A stretch of DNA of 43,630 nt from positions 1 through 43,630 of the forward strand of contig NZ_JALHQJ010000019.1 of NCBI RefSeq assembly GCF_022842015.1. Direction: 5' to 3'. Within the stretch, counting starts at the first letter, position 1. Every line of letters begins with the position of its first letter. The notes below the pieces were generated by a model. The model ran no database searches and was not told where the DNA came from. It saw only the letters and a program-made list of their open reading frames with translations. Of this stretch, positions 1-8,463 are shown one piece after another. The stretch comes from Nitrosomonas sp. (GTDB taxonomy: Bacteria > Pseudomonadota > Gammaproteobacteria > Burkholderiales > Nitrosomonadaceae). The position numbers were made by a program, and so were the translations under genes.

Positions 1-120
1 CTACGCAAGGATAATGTTGGCACCGTATTTTTCAGCGAAGAGGAGCTTGCTAAAAACATGACTCATCATATACTGCAACGCTTTGATACGAAACCCAAGA
101 CTGACACAGTCAAACGCTAA
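1..120 (+). CDS. 3' end of an unidentified protein (partial)
   Basis: The frame beginning at base 1 stays open to a TAA at 118-120 and gives 39 C-terminal residues that include FFSEEELAKNMTHHILQRF and end in a basic tail, TVKR. The start lies outside the window. I do not recognise the family. The gene runs in the same direction as the small gene that begins 44 bases downstream, so the two could be cotranscribed, but nothing in the sequence proves this. Confidence 0.55.
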   Translation, partial: LRKDNVGTVFFSEEELAKNMTHHILQRFDTKPKTDTVKR

Positions 121-164
121 GTAAAAACTGTGCATATAACACCGACAATAATGAGATTAACACA

Positions 165-467
165 ATGATAGAACAGATATATGTAGGTATTGATCAAGAT
201 AAAAATGGGGGTCTCACCCATCTGGGTCGCATCGTACGTGATGCTTGGGTGTTCGAAATTTTGCCTGAATCTGAAACTTGCACAGGCTGGAGTGGCGCAC
301 AGATGCAATCTTTATATGAAAAAGTCTACGCGGCCTGGGAGCCCTATGCACATCTGCCAAGCCGCTTACCCGAGGAGTTACGTGAACGACATGCTCAACT
401 ATACGCACAAGCCATTGCAAGCGCGAAAGAGAAAGGCTGGGATACCGAGCTGGATGAAGATGATTAG
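165..467 (+). CDS. Conserved-looking hypothetical protein, 100 aa
   Basis: Small acidic soluble protein with no signal peptide or membrane segment and a C-terminus rich in D/E (ELDEDD). The N-terminal stretch (GGLTHLGRIVRDAWVFEILP) reads like real coding sequence rather than a chance frame. ATG 165 is preceded by a weak GAG about 9 bases upstream. The 3' end overlaps the convergent gene at 464-955 by four bases. A competing frame at 190-513 lacks these protein-like properties. I cannot assign a function; the composition suggests a small cytoplasmic protein. Confidence 0.6.
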   Translation: MIEQIYVGIDQDKNGGLTHLGRIVRDAWVFEILPESETCTGWSGAQMQSLYEKVYAAWEPYAHLPSRLPEELRERHAQLYAQAIASAKEKGWDTELDEDD

Positions 468-955
468 CGGTTCGCCGGAAAATGCAAGATCCGTGCCGGA
501 CCATCCAGCTTAGCTTTGCTGGCCAAGGTCTGAAGTGCAAGGGGCAATTCGCTTTGCAATCGGGTCATAATTTCTGACATGTTCTCACGATAATAGATTG
601 CATCATAAACGACCGGCTGATTCAACGCATCACGATCTTCCCGCCTGAAATTGCACCAAGCGATATCAATCCAGCATTTACGCTCCCCATCTATAAACAC
701 AAACTCATCGTTATCAACAATGGCCATATATTGCATCGCACGGATAGGTATAAACAAATGCCGGGTCGGGCAGCGCGCTAATAAGGTGATGGCTAGATTA
801 TACGTATTTGCCGGCAAGTTGCGAGCCTCTCGATGGATCTCAGGATCACGATAACAGGTAATCTCCATAATTGCTCCAGCTAAGAATTTTAGGTTTAGAT
901 TGTTGCTATAGACATCAATGCTTTCAACTGCGTAGTTGCGAAGCAAAATATCCAT
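464..955 (-). CDS. Hypothetical protein, 163 aa
   Basis: Soluble protein of mixed alpha/beta character without recognisable motifs. The central part (residues about 60-110) holds hydrophobic strands and the tryptophan/cysteine-containing sequence CWIDIAWCNFRRED. It ends tail to tail with the plus-strand hypothetical gene, sharing four bases, so transcription of either would run into the other. The start at 955 has an AAGG about 10 bases upstream, which is acceptable but not strong; M29 (ITCYRDPEIH follows) is an alternative start. I do not recognise the family. Confidence 0.6.
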   Translation of the reverse strand: MDILLRNYAVESIDVYSNNLNLKFLAGAIMEITCYRDPEIHREARNLPANTYNLAITLLARCPTRHLFIPIRAMQYMAIVDNDEFVFIDGERKCWIDIAWCNFRREDRDALNQPVVYDAIYYRENMSEIMTRLQSELPLALQTLASKAKLDGPARILHFPANR

Positions 956-1087
956 ACATGTGTTACCTTACCGCCGATAATTAAGGAACTCAAGATGATC
1001 AACAATAATTTTTATTCATCAGCTAAACCGGGAAGCATGTTTTGTTGATCGAGCGAATAATCTCTATTGCCTACAAAATAACGAGCG

Positions 1088-2365
1088 ATGGCACTGCACA
1101 AACTTTTTAGTCATTTTATTTCACGCCTAGGGCCTGGATTACTCTATGCTGGCGCAGCTGTGGGAGTTTCTCATCTGGTTCAATCCACTCAAGCTGGCGG
1201 CATGTTTGGATTTGAGTTAATTATTGCGATTATTATTATCCATTTAATCAAGTATCCTTTCTTTGAATTTGGCCCGCGCTATACCGCAGCAACAGGACAG
1301 CATATTTTGCACGGATATCTAAGACTGGGGAAATGGGCCATATGGCTCTATTTACTCCTGTCGATATCAACCATGTTCATCGTTCAAGCTGCCATTACTG
1401 TTGTAACGGCTGGTTTAATAACAAATATTTTCGGCCTTGAAGGACTGGGTGGACATGATCCACAAATAGTTGCATTCATTATCAGCAGTATCTTGCTGCT
1501 GTTTGCCTTGATCTTGCTAGTCAGTGGTCGCTATAAGCTTCTGGATAAATTAATGAAAATTATTATCCTGGTGCTTGCGGTAACTTCGATTGCTGCTGTG
1601 ATTATGTTGTTATTTGACAATCCCGGACACCACAAATCTGCAACTGTATTCTTCTCATTTTCTGATACCGTACATTTAATTTTTCTGGCGACATTTCTTG
1701 GCTGGATGCCCGCGCCTCTTGATCTTTCTGTATGGCATTCCATTTGGGCTAAAAGCAAAAATGAAAGTGAGGGTAAGTTAACCAGCATGCAAGATACCCT
1801 ATTCGATTTTAGAGTGGGTTATATTGGAACAGCTTTTTTAGCGATCTGCTTTCTATTATTGGGTGCGCTGGTGATGTACGGCAGCAATATTCCTTTTGCG
1901 GCCGGAGGTGCGGCCTTTGCAGGGCAATTGATTGATATGTACCAACAGGCGTTAGGTCAATGGGCTTATCCAATTGTTGCCATCGCAGCATTGGCAACCA
2001 TGTTCAGCACCACATTAACCGTACTTGACGCTTTCCCACGCTCAATCAGCGCTGCATCAGCATTAATATTTCCCCAAAAATCGCTGCTGAATAATGAAAA
2101 AACCTATCTGATCTGGCTATTGATTATTATTACAGGAACGTTATTCATCCTGTTCTTCTATCTCGCTTCAATGCGCGACCTGGTCAAAATCGCCACCGTA
2201 GTATCTTTCGTAGCAGCTCCCATTTTCGCCGTATTAAATATGCAGGCCGTATTTAGTAAAAATATGCCCGATCAGTATCGTCCAGGAAAATTGATGTGGA
2301 TTTGGTGCTGGCTCGGTGTTGTCACTTTATCCGGGTGCTCGATTACCTATTTATTATTACTTTAA
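1088..2365 (+). CDS. Nramp-related membrane transporter with altered metal-site motifs
   Basis: Integral membrane protein of 425 aa with about ten or eleven hydrophobic helices and the overall pattern of the Nramp (SLC11) family. The TM1 region begins with LGPGLLYAG and the TM6 region reads MPAPLDLSVWHS. In classical Nramp Mn2+/Fe2+ importers these regions carry DPGN and MPHN. Here the DPGN positions are G26-V27-S28-H29, and MPHN has become MPAP, keeping only the Met. The substrate is therefore probably not the usual Mn2+/Fe2+, or the binding chemistry differs. The stop is 22 bases before the ATG of an ATM1-type ABC exporter on the same strand, suggesting cotranscription and a link to metal or thiol homeostasis (inference). 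The ribosome binding site is weak. Confidence 0.85.
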   Translation: MALHKLFSHFISRLGPGLLYAGAAVGVSHLVQSTQAGGMFGFELIIAIIIIHLIKYPFFEFGPRYTAATGQHILHGYLRLGKWAIWLYLLLSISTMFIVQAAITVVTAGLITNIFGLEGLGGHDPQIVAFIISSILLLFALILLVSGRYKLLDKLMKIIILVLAVTSIAAVIMLLFDNPGHHKSATVFFSFSDTVHLIFLATFLGWMPAPLDLSVWHSIWAKSKNESEGKLTSMQDTLFDFRVGYIGTAFLAICFLLLGALVMYGSNIPFAAGGAAFAGQLIDMYQQALGQWAYPIVAIAALATMFSTTLTVLDAFPRSISAASALIFPQKSLLNNEKTYLIWLLIIITGTLFILFFYLASMRDLVKIATVVSFVAAPIFAVLNMQAVFSKNMPDQYRPGKLMWIWCWLGVVTLSGCSITYLLLL

Positions 2366-2387
2366 TTTACCAGCAAAATAACATTTG

Positions 2388-4199
2388 ATGCGCCCTACCC
2401 GCCTTGAGAAGCCAGCGGCTACCCGCAGCAATCTTAAAACAATTGCTTCACTTTTACCTTATCTGCTGGAGTTTAAAGTCAGAGTTGTTTTAGCGCTCAG
2501 CCTGTTAGTATTGGCCAAATTGGCCAATGTTTCTGTCCCATTGGTTCTGAAGGAAATTGTCGATGCTCTGGATCAGCCACGTGCTGAGCTGGTACTACCC
2601 GTTTTTTTGCTGATGAGTTATGGCGTGTTACGCCTGTGCAGTACTTTATTTGGCGAATTGCGCGATGCCATCTTCGCCAAAGTGACGCAACGAGCAATCC
2701 GGCGCGTAGCCAACAAAGTATTTAGTCATCTGCATTCATTGTCATTGCGTTTTCATTTGGAACGGCAAACTGGCGGTGTTTCACGCGATATTGAGCGCGG
2801 CACGCGTGGCATTTCATTCCTGCTGAATTTTATGCTGTTTAATATTCTGCCGACATTACTTGAGATTGGCTTGGTATTGGCCATACTCATTAGTAAGTAC
2901 GACATCTGGTTCGCCATCATCATTGTCTCGACTTTGCTGGCATATATCTCATTGACACTGATCGTCACCGAATGGCGCATGATTTTCCGCCGCACCATGA
3001 ATAACATGGACTCAAAAGCCAATACGCAAGCCATCGACAGTTTACTGAACTACGAAACAGTCAAATATTTTGGTAATGAAGCTTGGGAAGCCCGGCGTTA
3101 TGATGAGCATCTACAATCATGGGAAAAAGCCGCTATACGCAACCAGACTTCGCTGGCAACACTGAATGCAGGACAAAGCGCAATTATTGCCGTTGGGGTC
3201 ACGCTGCTCATGCTATTGGCTGCTGATCAGGTAGTTGACGGTCATATGACCTTGGGGGATCTAGTGCTGATCAATGCTTTTATGCTGCAGCTTTATATGC
3301 CACTACATTTCCTCGGTTTTGTGTACCGGGAAATCAAGCATTCGCTCGCAGACATGGAACGTATGTTTACTTTGCTGGAGGAAAACAAGGAAATTCAGGA
3401 CAAACCAGATGCCGAGATACTCAATATTAAAAATGCAGCTATCCATTTTGATCAGGTTAATTTTAGCTATGAACCCAATCGTCAGATTTTGTTTAATGTC
3501 AGCTTTGATATCCCTGCCGGGCACAATGTCGCTGTCGTAGGCCACAGTGGTTCAGGGAAATCCACACTGGCCCGCTTGTTGTTCCGTTTTTATGATGTGC
3601 AGTCGGGCCGCATTCAGATCAATGATCAAGACATCCGTGATGTCACTCAGCAAAGCCTGCGTACCACCATGGGCATCGTACCGCAAGATACGGTATTATT
3701 TAACGACAGTATTTTTTACAACATTGCTTATGGACGCCCGGATGCAACTGCGAATGAAGTTTATGCAGCAGCCCAATCAGCACATATCCATGACTTTATT
3801 GAGAGCCTTCCTGAGAAATATGAAACCATTGTCGGTGAGCGCGGCTTAAAACTATCGGGAGGTGAAAAACAGCGCGTGGCCATTGCCCGCACTATTTTAA
3901 AGAACCCGGCTATTCTGATTTTTGACGAGGCCACATCGGCGCTGGATTCAAACTCGGAAAAACGTATTCAGGCCGAATTAAAACGCATTGCAAAGAACCG
4001 TACAACATTGACCATCGCGCATCGATTATCCACCATTGCTGATGCTGACCAGATTCTAGTCATGGATCATGGGCGCATCATTGAGCGTGGCACACATCAG
4101 CAGTTGCTAGCAATAAACAGTCAGTATGCGCGTATGTGGGAACTACAACGACAAGAAGAAACCGATCAAAACTTGCAACAAATTTTAACAACCCGTTAA
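2388..4199 (+). CDS. ATM1/HMT1-type ABC transporter, fused permease and ATPase
   Basis: Half-transporter of about 603 aa: an N-terminal exporter-type membrane domain (roughly residues 20-320, six helices) followed by an ATPase domain. Visible motifs are Walker A GHSGSGKST near residue 386, signature LSGGEKQR near 490, Walker B with DEATSALD near 514, and an H-loop in TIAHRLST. Length, layout and the stretch YETVKYFGNE match bacterial ATM1-family proteins, which export glutathione-linked metal or sulfur species from the cytoplasm; this substrate is family knowledge, not shown here. ATG 2388 is preferred over the TTG at 2385. It lies just downstream of the Nramp-related gene. No convincing terminator follows, only a 6-bp AGCCAA/TTGGCT stem. 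Confidence 0.9.
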   Translation: MRPTRLEKPAATRSNLKTIASLLPYLLEFKVRVVLALSLLVLAKLANVSVPLVLKEIVDALDQPRAELVLPVFLLMSYGVLRLCSTLFGELRDAIFAKVTQRAIRRVANKVFSHLHSLSLRFHLERQTGGVSRDIERGTRGISFLLNFMLFNILPTLLEIGLVLAILISKYDIWFAIIIVSTLLAYISLTLIVTEWRMIFRRTMNNMDSKANTQAIDSLLNYETVKYFGNEAWEARRYDEHLQSWEKAAIRNQTSLATLNAGQSAIIAVGVTLLMLLAADQVVDGHMTLGDLVLINAFMLQLYMPLHFLGFVYREIKHSLADMERMFTLLEENKEIQDKPDAEILNIKNAAIHFDQVNFSYEPNRQILFNVSFDIPAGHNVAVVGHSGSGKSTLARLLFRFYDVQSGRIQINDQDIRDVTQQSLRTTMGIVPQDTVLFNDSIFYNIAYGRPDATANEVYAAAQSAHIHDFIESLPEKYETIVGERGLKLSGGEKQRVAIARTILKNPAILIFDEATSALDSNSEKRIQAELKRIAKNRTTLTIAHRLSTIADADQILVMDHGRIIERGTHQQLLAINSQYARMWELQRQEETDQNLQQILTTR

Positions 4200-4284
4200 T
4201 TGCCTTTCAAGGCATTCCAGATAGCCAATATTTATCAGTCTTTTTTTGGCTGAATTTCTATAAACAAAGCCTTCTGACAATTGT

Positions 4285-4514
4285 CTGGCGAAACCCGGAG
4301 TGATAATCCGGTTCAGCACTTATCGATCAGCATCGAGACGGCAGAATGGACTTTGTCGGCGAAACGAGTTAGCCAATCTTGGCTATTCCCAAGCCACATC
4401 GAGGTGGCTGATCCAACCGGGCAGCAGTATCAGGTCGATCTTTCCTTCACCAAATACTTGATAGGCGATATAAAGTTCACCTCTCTTGACGTAGTTAACC
4501 GGAAGGATTTCCAT
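4285..4514 (-). pseudogene. Decayed N-terminus of an alpha/beta-hydrolase (cyclase-associated type)
   Basis: Read on minus from ATG 4514, the sequence encodes an N-terminus with IAYQVFGEG, then IDLILLPGWISHLDVAWE. This is the usual start of alpha/beta-hydrolase domains often found with adenylate/guanylate cyclases. An in-frame TAG at 4383-4385 falls where the family normally has Asp, yet homology continues beyond it (PRLA, then FRR and F.RL). A further TAA lies at 4320-4322. A frame change near 4330 restores LIDK, then TGLS, interrupted by a TGA at 4313-4315; the family pattern is LILFDKRGTGLSDR. Several independent lesions make this a relic. The rest of the gene is absent. It sits downstream of, and on the same strand as, the AhpD-like gene. 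Confidence 0.75.
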
Positions 4515-4582
4515 TATATGAGTCATTGAAGATTAATAGAATTTAGGGGCTGGTTAACTGAATCAGTCCCCAAAATATAGAT

Positions 4583-5149
4583 TTATTTCCTAGATAACAT
4601 TTTAGTAAATCCTTCGTCAATGTTTATTTTTGTTGCATTGGCCAGATGATTATAAAAAACACTCATACCCGACATGGCAATAATTTCCATAATTTCTTCA
4701 TCATCAAACCCCAGTTCTCTTAGCGCCTGAAAATCCTGTTCACTGGAAGAATGAGAATCTTTTGCCAGCCTGACAGCAAAATCGATAGCCGCTTTCTCTT
4801 TGGGATCCGACGTTTCTGCAGTGTAGTTCTTAATTAGGCTGTCTATTTGCTCAGGTGTAACACCGATATGCAAACAAAATGCATGATGTGCTGCTTCACA
4901 GTAATGGCAGCCCTTTAATGATGAGATAGCAACAAAAATCATCTCCTTGAGCCGACGGCCTACCCGGCCACTAGTCAGTATATGGTTCATTACCGGCCAT
5001 ATTCCTTTTAACGACTCGGACGAAGTGGCCCAAACTCGGAAAAAATTGGGTGTAAAGGGTGCTTTTAATGCCTTTTTTATCTGGATAAAGCTTTCATCCA
5101 TTTCAGGTGTCACTGCACCGTCATCCACAATCTGACTAATCGTTCTCAT
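4583..5149 (-). CDS. AhpD-like / carboxymuconolactone decarboxylase family protein
   Basis: Protein of 188 aa of the AhpD-like all-helical fold. The redox motif C81-H-Y-C84 followed by H88 sits after KEMIFVAISSLKG, as in the uncharacterised peroxidase-related subfamily. Such proteins use the CxxC pair to reduce peroxides or disulfides; the partner here is unknown. The C-terminal helix region (EEIMEIIAMSGMSVFYNHLANAT) also fits the family. A strong AGGAG lies 6 bases before ATG 5149. The gene is in line with an epoxide-hydrolase-like gene 272 bases upstream, so a shared role in handling reactive organic compounds is plausible but unproven. Confidence 0.88.
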   Translation of the reverse strand: MRTISQIVDDGAVTPEMDESFIQIKKALKAPFTPNFFRVWATSSESLKGIWPVMNHILTSGRVGRRLKEMIFVAISSLKGCHYCEAAHHAFCLHIGVTPEQIDSLIKNYTAETSDPKEKAAIDFAVRLAKDSHSSSEQDFQALRELGFDDEEIMEIIAMSGMSVFYNHLANATKINIDEGFTKMLSRK

Positions 5150-5421
5150 AATAATCTCCTGTAATACATTTTTTGAAGTGAAATAAATACATTTTCTGAT
5201 TTACTTGCTTTAATGATCATCTGAAAAAAGCCCATTACTAAGTGCCTATTCCTCCATCATCATTGGGGTTTTACCGCATCTTTATAATCAGTAAGTATGC
5301 CAACCCGATGGCTCACCATTGCCTAGAACTTTAATACAGTCCAAACACGATGTCTGTTATCTACAAAACAAAATTGCTATAAGTTTAAGACCCCATTGAT
5401 AATTTGCGATCAAACCTAGAA

Positions 5422-6315
5422 TCATGCTGTGAGGAATTCCATAAGTCTTCGATTCACTTCATCCGGCTGCTCTAAATGTGCCCAGTGCCCAGCATCTGAC
5501 ACTACGAATTTTTCAAATCCTTTGGTAAAGAACTGCTCCATCCCTTCTGTTAACTCCAAACCAATGCAGCCATCGCGTTCGCCGTGAAAATACATCGTGG
5601 GAACTTCGATCGGTGAATCGAAGAGTAATGCCTGAACATCGAAAAGTGAGGCGTCATGCAGTTGGGGATTGAACAAACAACGATAATAATCTAACGTGGC
5701 CTTGGCCACACCCGGCTGGCGAAACGTATTTTTGACTGCATTCATTATATTGAAAGGACATCGCCACAGGGGTGACCATTCTTGCCAAATTCGATCAATG
5801 AACTCAAAATCATTCAATGCCATCGCATCTTCAGCAAACGACATCTGAAAAAAGAACATATACCAACTGCGGCGCTGTTGTTCTGGATTGGTGATGAGAG
5901 AGCTGAAAAGCAATACTGGATGTGGTACAGCGAGCGTAATTAATTTTGTTATTTTCTGTGGTGCAAGCTTGGCTGCACCGTACGCGGCCACCGCACCCCA
6001 GTCGTGGCCAATGACGGCGGCCGACGAAACGCCCAGTGCATCGATCAGCTCCACGACATCAATGGCCAATACCGCTGCTTGATACGAATCGTCCGGCACA
6101 TCAGTTGGAGCGTAACCGCGCATATACGGGGCGATTGCACGAAAACCCACATCGGCAAGTGCAGGTAATAAATGACAAAAGGTGTTAGCACAATCAGGAA
6201 ATCCATGCAAACACAGCACCAACGGTCCTTCGCCCACTTCAAGATAGCTAAACTGAATTCCGCCAGCTCGCGTTGAACCGGTTCGAACCATACCAGACAC
6301 GATAATTTTCTCCAT
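5422..6315 (-). CDS. Alpha/beta hydrolase, epoxide-hydrolase-like
   Basis: A 297-aa cytoplasmic alpha/beta-hydrolase. The oxyanion-hole motif HGFPD is at 37-41. The nucleophile elbow GHDWGA at 103-108 has Asp105 as nucleophile, as in epoxide hydrolases and haloalkane dehalogenases rather than Ser esterases. The acid is probably D248 (GERDG) and the base H277 (DAGHW). A cap region around 148-215 contains RSWYMFF, whose Tyr152 resembles an epoxide-activating tyrosine, which favours epoxide hydrolase over dehalogenase. The gene is 72 bases downstream of the PF10118 gene on the same strand, so it is probably cotranscribed with it. The substrate is unknown. Confidence 0.88.
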   Translation of the reverse strand: MEKIIVSGMVRTGSTRAGGIQFSYLEVGEGPLVLCLHGFPDCANTFCHLLPALADVGFRAIAPYMRGYAPTDVPDDSYQAAVLAIDVVELIDALGVSSAAVIGHDWGAVAAYGAAKLAPQKITKLITLAVPHPVLLFSSLITNPEQQRRSWYMFFFQMSFAEDAMALNDFEFIDRIWQEWSPLWRCPFNIMNAVKNTFRQPGVAKATLDYYRCLFNPQLHDASLFDVQALLFDSPIEVPTMYFHGERDGCIGLELTEGMEQFFTKGFEKFVVSDAGHWAHLEQPDEVNRRLMEFLTA

Positions 6316-6387
6316 CAGATATTAAATAATTGTCAGTTGTCCAATTCTTGCGTTGCGAAAGCCGAACCAAATAACAGTATTACAGCC

Positions 6388-7320
6388 TCAATGCAAATGA
6401 GACGCCACTATTTTTGTGGTGTGAGATGATTTAAAGGGTACTGGCATCTCGGGGTTACTGGTATCGACCAAGGGAATAAGCGCGCCCTTTGGCAACGTGG
6501 CATATTCCCTTACCCAATCTTTCATCCATTGCGGGTCCTTTTCCTGCCTCGGATTGAAGCCTGGCAGAAGAGATCTCAGCATAAATGGGCCAACATTAAC
6601 ACACAGCAATGTCAGCTCCTTAATGAGCTGTAATATGGTTTTCGGGCGATACAGTATTTTGTCCTTCTTCAGCGAAATAAACATGGCCCATAGACCCAAC
6701 CCAAGGACATGCCCGCTACCGTGGAATACACCCAGAAATCTCGCCAGGTACTGGCCGGAATACGCCATATAAGTGTCAAAAGCGACAGTTTTGTGTTCCG
6801 CCTCCTCTATCATATGCATTATCCAAAATGAGCTGACATGCGGGTTCGCTTCTTTAAAAAGTGCCACGCGCTTGGTAATAAGCCAATGTGTAAAACCATT
6901 TGTCATAGATTCAAACCCGGCAGAATACGCCAACCGGATGTGTAAACTTTTACTCTCAAGCCGAGCATATGCCTTGGCCATATGTTCTTCGACCCGTTCC
7001 AACTCCGGATAACCATTGGCCTTCAATAACTCGTTATATCGCCGATGGCACTTAAAGTGATTTGCCTCCTGATGATTGAATCCCGACATGTCCTTCAATA
7101 ATTCTGGGTCGCTTACATGCTCTCTCGCTTTTAATATTGAACGTATCAGAAAAGGTTCGAGATATGGCATGGTCAGAGAAAACCCATTAAACATGTGTGA
7201 CCGAACCGGGTTACCGGGAACCCAGACCGGGTCCATATCGGATGGAAATTCAAAAGCAAAGTCTCTTACCACTATTTCATCAACTTCCTTGGCCTGGTAT
7301 TTATAATTCGACTGTATCAT
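6388..7320 (-). CDS. PF10118-type predicted metal-dependent hydrolase
   Basis: A 310-aa protein resembling the COG3687/PF10118 family, annotated as metal-dependent hydrolases but with a ferritin-like helical pattern. Candidate metal ligands are the Glu/His pairs in NHQEANHFKCHR (about residues 82-93) and MIEEAEHK (about 169-176). The spacing E..H and EE..H is reminiscent of di-iron enzymes (inference). The middle of the C-terminal half has hydrophobic helices (around 190-215 and 240-255), so membrane association is possible. GGAG lies 6 bases before ATG 7320. The ATG overlaps the stop of a 30-codon upstream ORF. The downstream neighbour is an epoxide-hydrolase-like gene. Confidence 0.8.
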   Translation of the reverse strand: MIQSNYKYQAKEVDEIVVRDFAFEFPSDMDPVWVPGNPVRSHMFNGFSLTMPYLEPFLIRSILKAREHVSDPELLKDMSGFNHQEANHFKCHRRYNELLKANGYPELERVEEHMAKAYARLESKSLHIRLAYSAGFESMTNGFTHWLITKRVALFKEANPHVSSFWIMHMIEEAEHKTVAFDTYMAYSGQYLARFLGVFHGSGHVLGLGLWAMFISLKKDKILYRPKTILQLIKELTLLCVNVGPFMLRSLLPGFNPRQEKDPQWMKDWVREYATLPKGALIPLVDTSNPEMPVPFKSSHTTKIVASHLH

Positions 7321-7409
7321 GCCATCTCCATTAGATTCATAACAAATCCGACCTTGTTGCCTTCAAAATCAAATTCTAGAAATCTCACTGTAATTCCTGA
7401 CATCGTCAT
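7317..7409 (-). CDS. Possible 30-aa leader ORF translationally coupled to the PF10118 gene
   Basis: ATG at 7407-7409 has GGAG eight bases upstream, the frame runs 30 codons, and its TGA (7317-7319) overlaps the ATG (7318-7320) of the next gene as ATGA. The peptide reads MTMSGITVRFLEF, then DFEGNKVGF, ending in NLMEMA. This could be a leader peptide, a real microprotein, or the remnant of a longer N-terminal domain, since the frame stays open about 18 more codons upstream. The combination of ribosome binding site and ATGA overlap is why I list it; there is no homology evidence. Confidence 0.35.
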   Translation of the reverse strand: MTMSGITVRFLEFDFEGNKVGFVMNLMEMA

Positions 7410-7649
7410 GGACTTCACTCCACATCTTGGGTCCGCTAAGACCAGATTATTAAATAAATATTAAAGAAACTTCTTTATTCATGCCCAACACATATAACCA
7501 AAATTAGATTCTTTGTTTAGCAAACATCCAGCGACAGCACTGATTCAACGAATTAGGACACAATTGATTGCATAAAATAGACTCTAATTCATCGTGTGTA
7601 TTTCGTAACAGGTCTAATTAATCCGTTATTTCATAGCTACTCTGTGCTG
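7410..7649. other. AT-rich spacer without a recognised gene
   Basis: Lies between the MEDS-type regulator (3' end at 7650) and the small coupled ORF. It should contain the promoter of the PF10118/epoxide-hydrolase genes on the minus strand, but I could not pick a convincing -35/-10 pair. I see no copy of the 8464-8484 palindrome here. A small TGAC-N3-GTCA element occurs at about 7398-7408, inside the small ORF. Confidence 0.5.
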
Positions 7650-8438
7650 CTAAACAGCCAACTCACCAAGTAAGCCTTTCACGCGAGTAGATTTAACTTG
7701 CAATGTTGGATGAACGCAAAATAAATCAACCACCATCCTTGAACTGACGTCATTTAATAAATAAGGGCAAATAACTGTTGAATTTGGATACCTGGATAAC
7801 ATCTCGTTCAAACCAGACTCATAACTCATTACTTCTTCTAAAATGGCATTGTCTTGAGACTTCGTATCTTTAAATAGCCAACCCCCATATCCAACAAATA
7901 ATACTCTCTCGAATCCCCTAGCTTTAGCTTCTAGAATCGTAGATTCAACAAAAGCGATTACTCTATCTGCCTTAAATGTTCCACTCAGAAGATAAGATTC
8001 ATTAACAAACAAACATCGGAGTGCATGGGTATCCAACAAATCTTGCATATGCAATCCTATTGCTTTCAACAATTTTGCCAGCCTATTTTTTCGGTCAGCC
8101 CCCTCTATTAAAACGATTTGCGCTCCCTCTCCAATGTGCTGCAAAATCTCACGACTCAGCGCAACCCATTCTTCATCAACAGTGTTGCTGACAAAGCAGC
8201 AATGTGACACAGTTTTATGCTGAGAAACCGATACCTCGCTCTCCTTGACGTTTGTGGTCTCAGTTACGAACTTCATCAAATCGGCCTTAAGAAATCGTCG
8301 CTCCCCTCGCTTACCGATACGTGAACAGGGCAGTAGTCCAGTGTTAGTCCATCGTCTTATCGTAGCCTTGCTGACATTCAAAAAAGTAGCTGCATCTGCA
8401 ATCGTCATCAGTGCTTGATTGTCATTTTTTGATAACAC
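7650..8438 (-). CDS. DcmR-like regulator: MerR/excisionase-type HTH plus MEDS sensor domain
   Basis: A 262-aa protein. Residues about 10-55 form a helix-turn-helix (TIADAATFLNVSKATIRRW, then TGLLPCSRIGKRGERRF) of the MerR/excisionase type. Residues about 75-255 resemble the MEDS domain of DcmR, the repressor of dichloromethane dehalogenase in methylotrophs: HCCFVSN at the start, QIVLIEG, and a C-terminal TVICPY segment. MEDS is thought to sense small, often one-carbon or halogenated, compounds (family knowledge). The GTG start at 8438 has AGAGG eight bases upstream. A perfect palindrome lies 26 bases before the start, suggesting autoregulation. The natural targets would be the hydrolase genes downstream (inference). 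Confidence 0.8.
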   Translation of the reverse strand: MLSKNDNQALMTIADAATFLNVSKATIRRWTNTGLLPCSRIGKRGERRFLKADLMKFVTETTNVKESEVSVSQHKTVSHCCFVSNTVDEEWVALSREILQHIGEGAQIVLIEGADRKNRLAKLLKAIGLHMQDLLDTHALRCLFVNESYLLSGTFKADRVIAFVESTILEAKARGFERVLFVGYGGWLFKDTKSQDNAILEEVMSYESGLNEMLSRYPNSTVICPYLLNDVSSRMVVDLFCVHPTLQVKSTRVKGLLGELAV

Positions 8439-8463
8439 CAGTACATCCTCTCGTTAAATATTA

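Noticed and set aside
973..980. GCCGATAA, an exact sigma-28 -10 sequence
   Set aside because: No TAAA-type -35 at the right distance and no flagellar gene follows.
4281..4529. 82-codon plus-strand frame starting with TTG
   Set aside because: It is the shadow of the minus-strand hydrolase relic, which has clear family patterns; this frame has a TTG start and no ribosome binding site.
5288..5335. Minus-strand stretch reading IKVLGNGEPSGWHTY in the spacer before the AhpD-like gene
   Set aside because: It is protein-like for only 15 codons, with stops soon after; I could not tie it to a family, so it is not reported as a relic.
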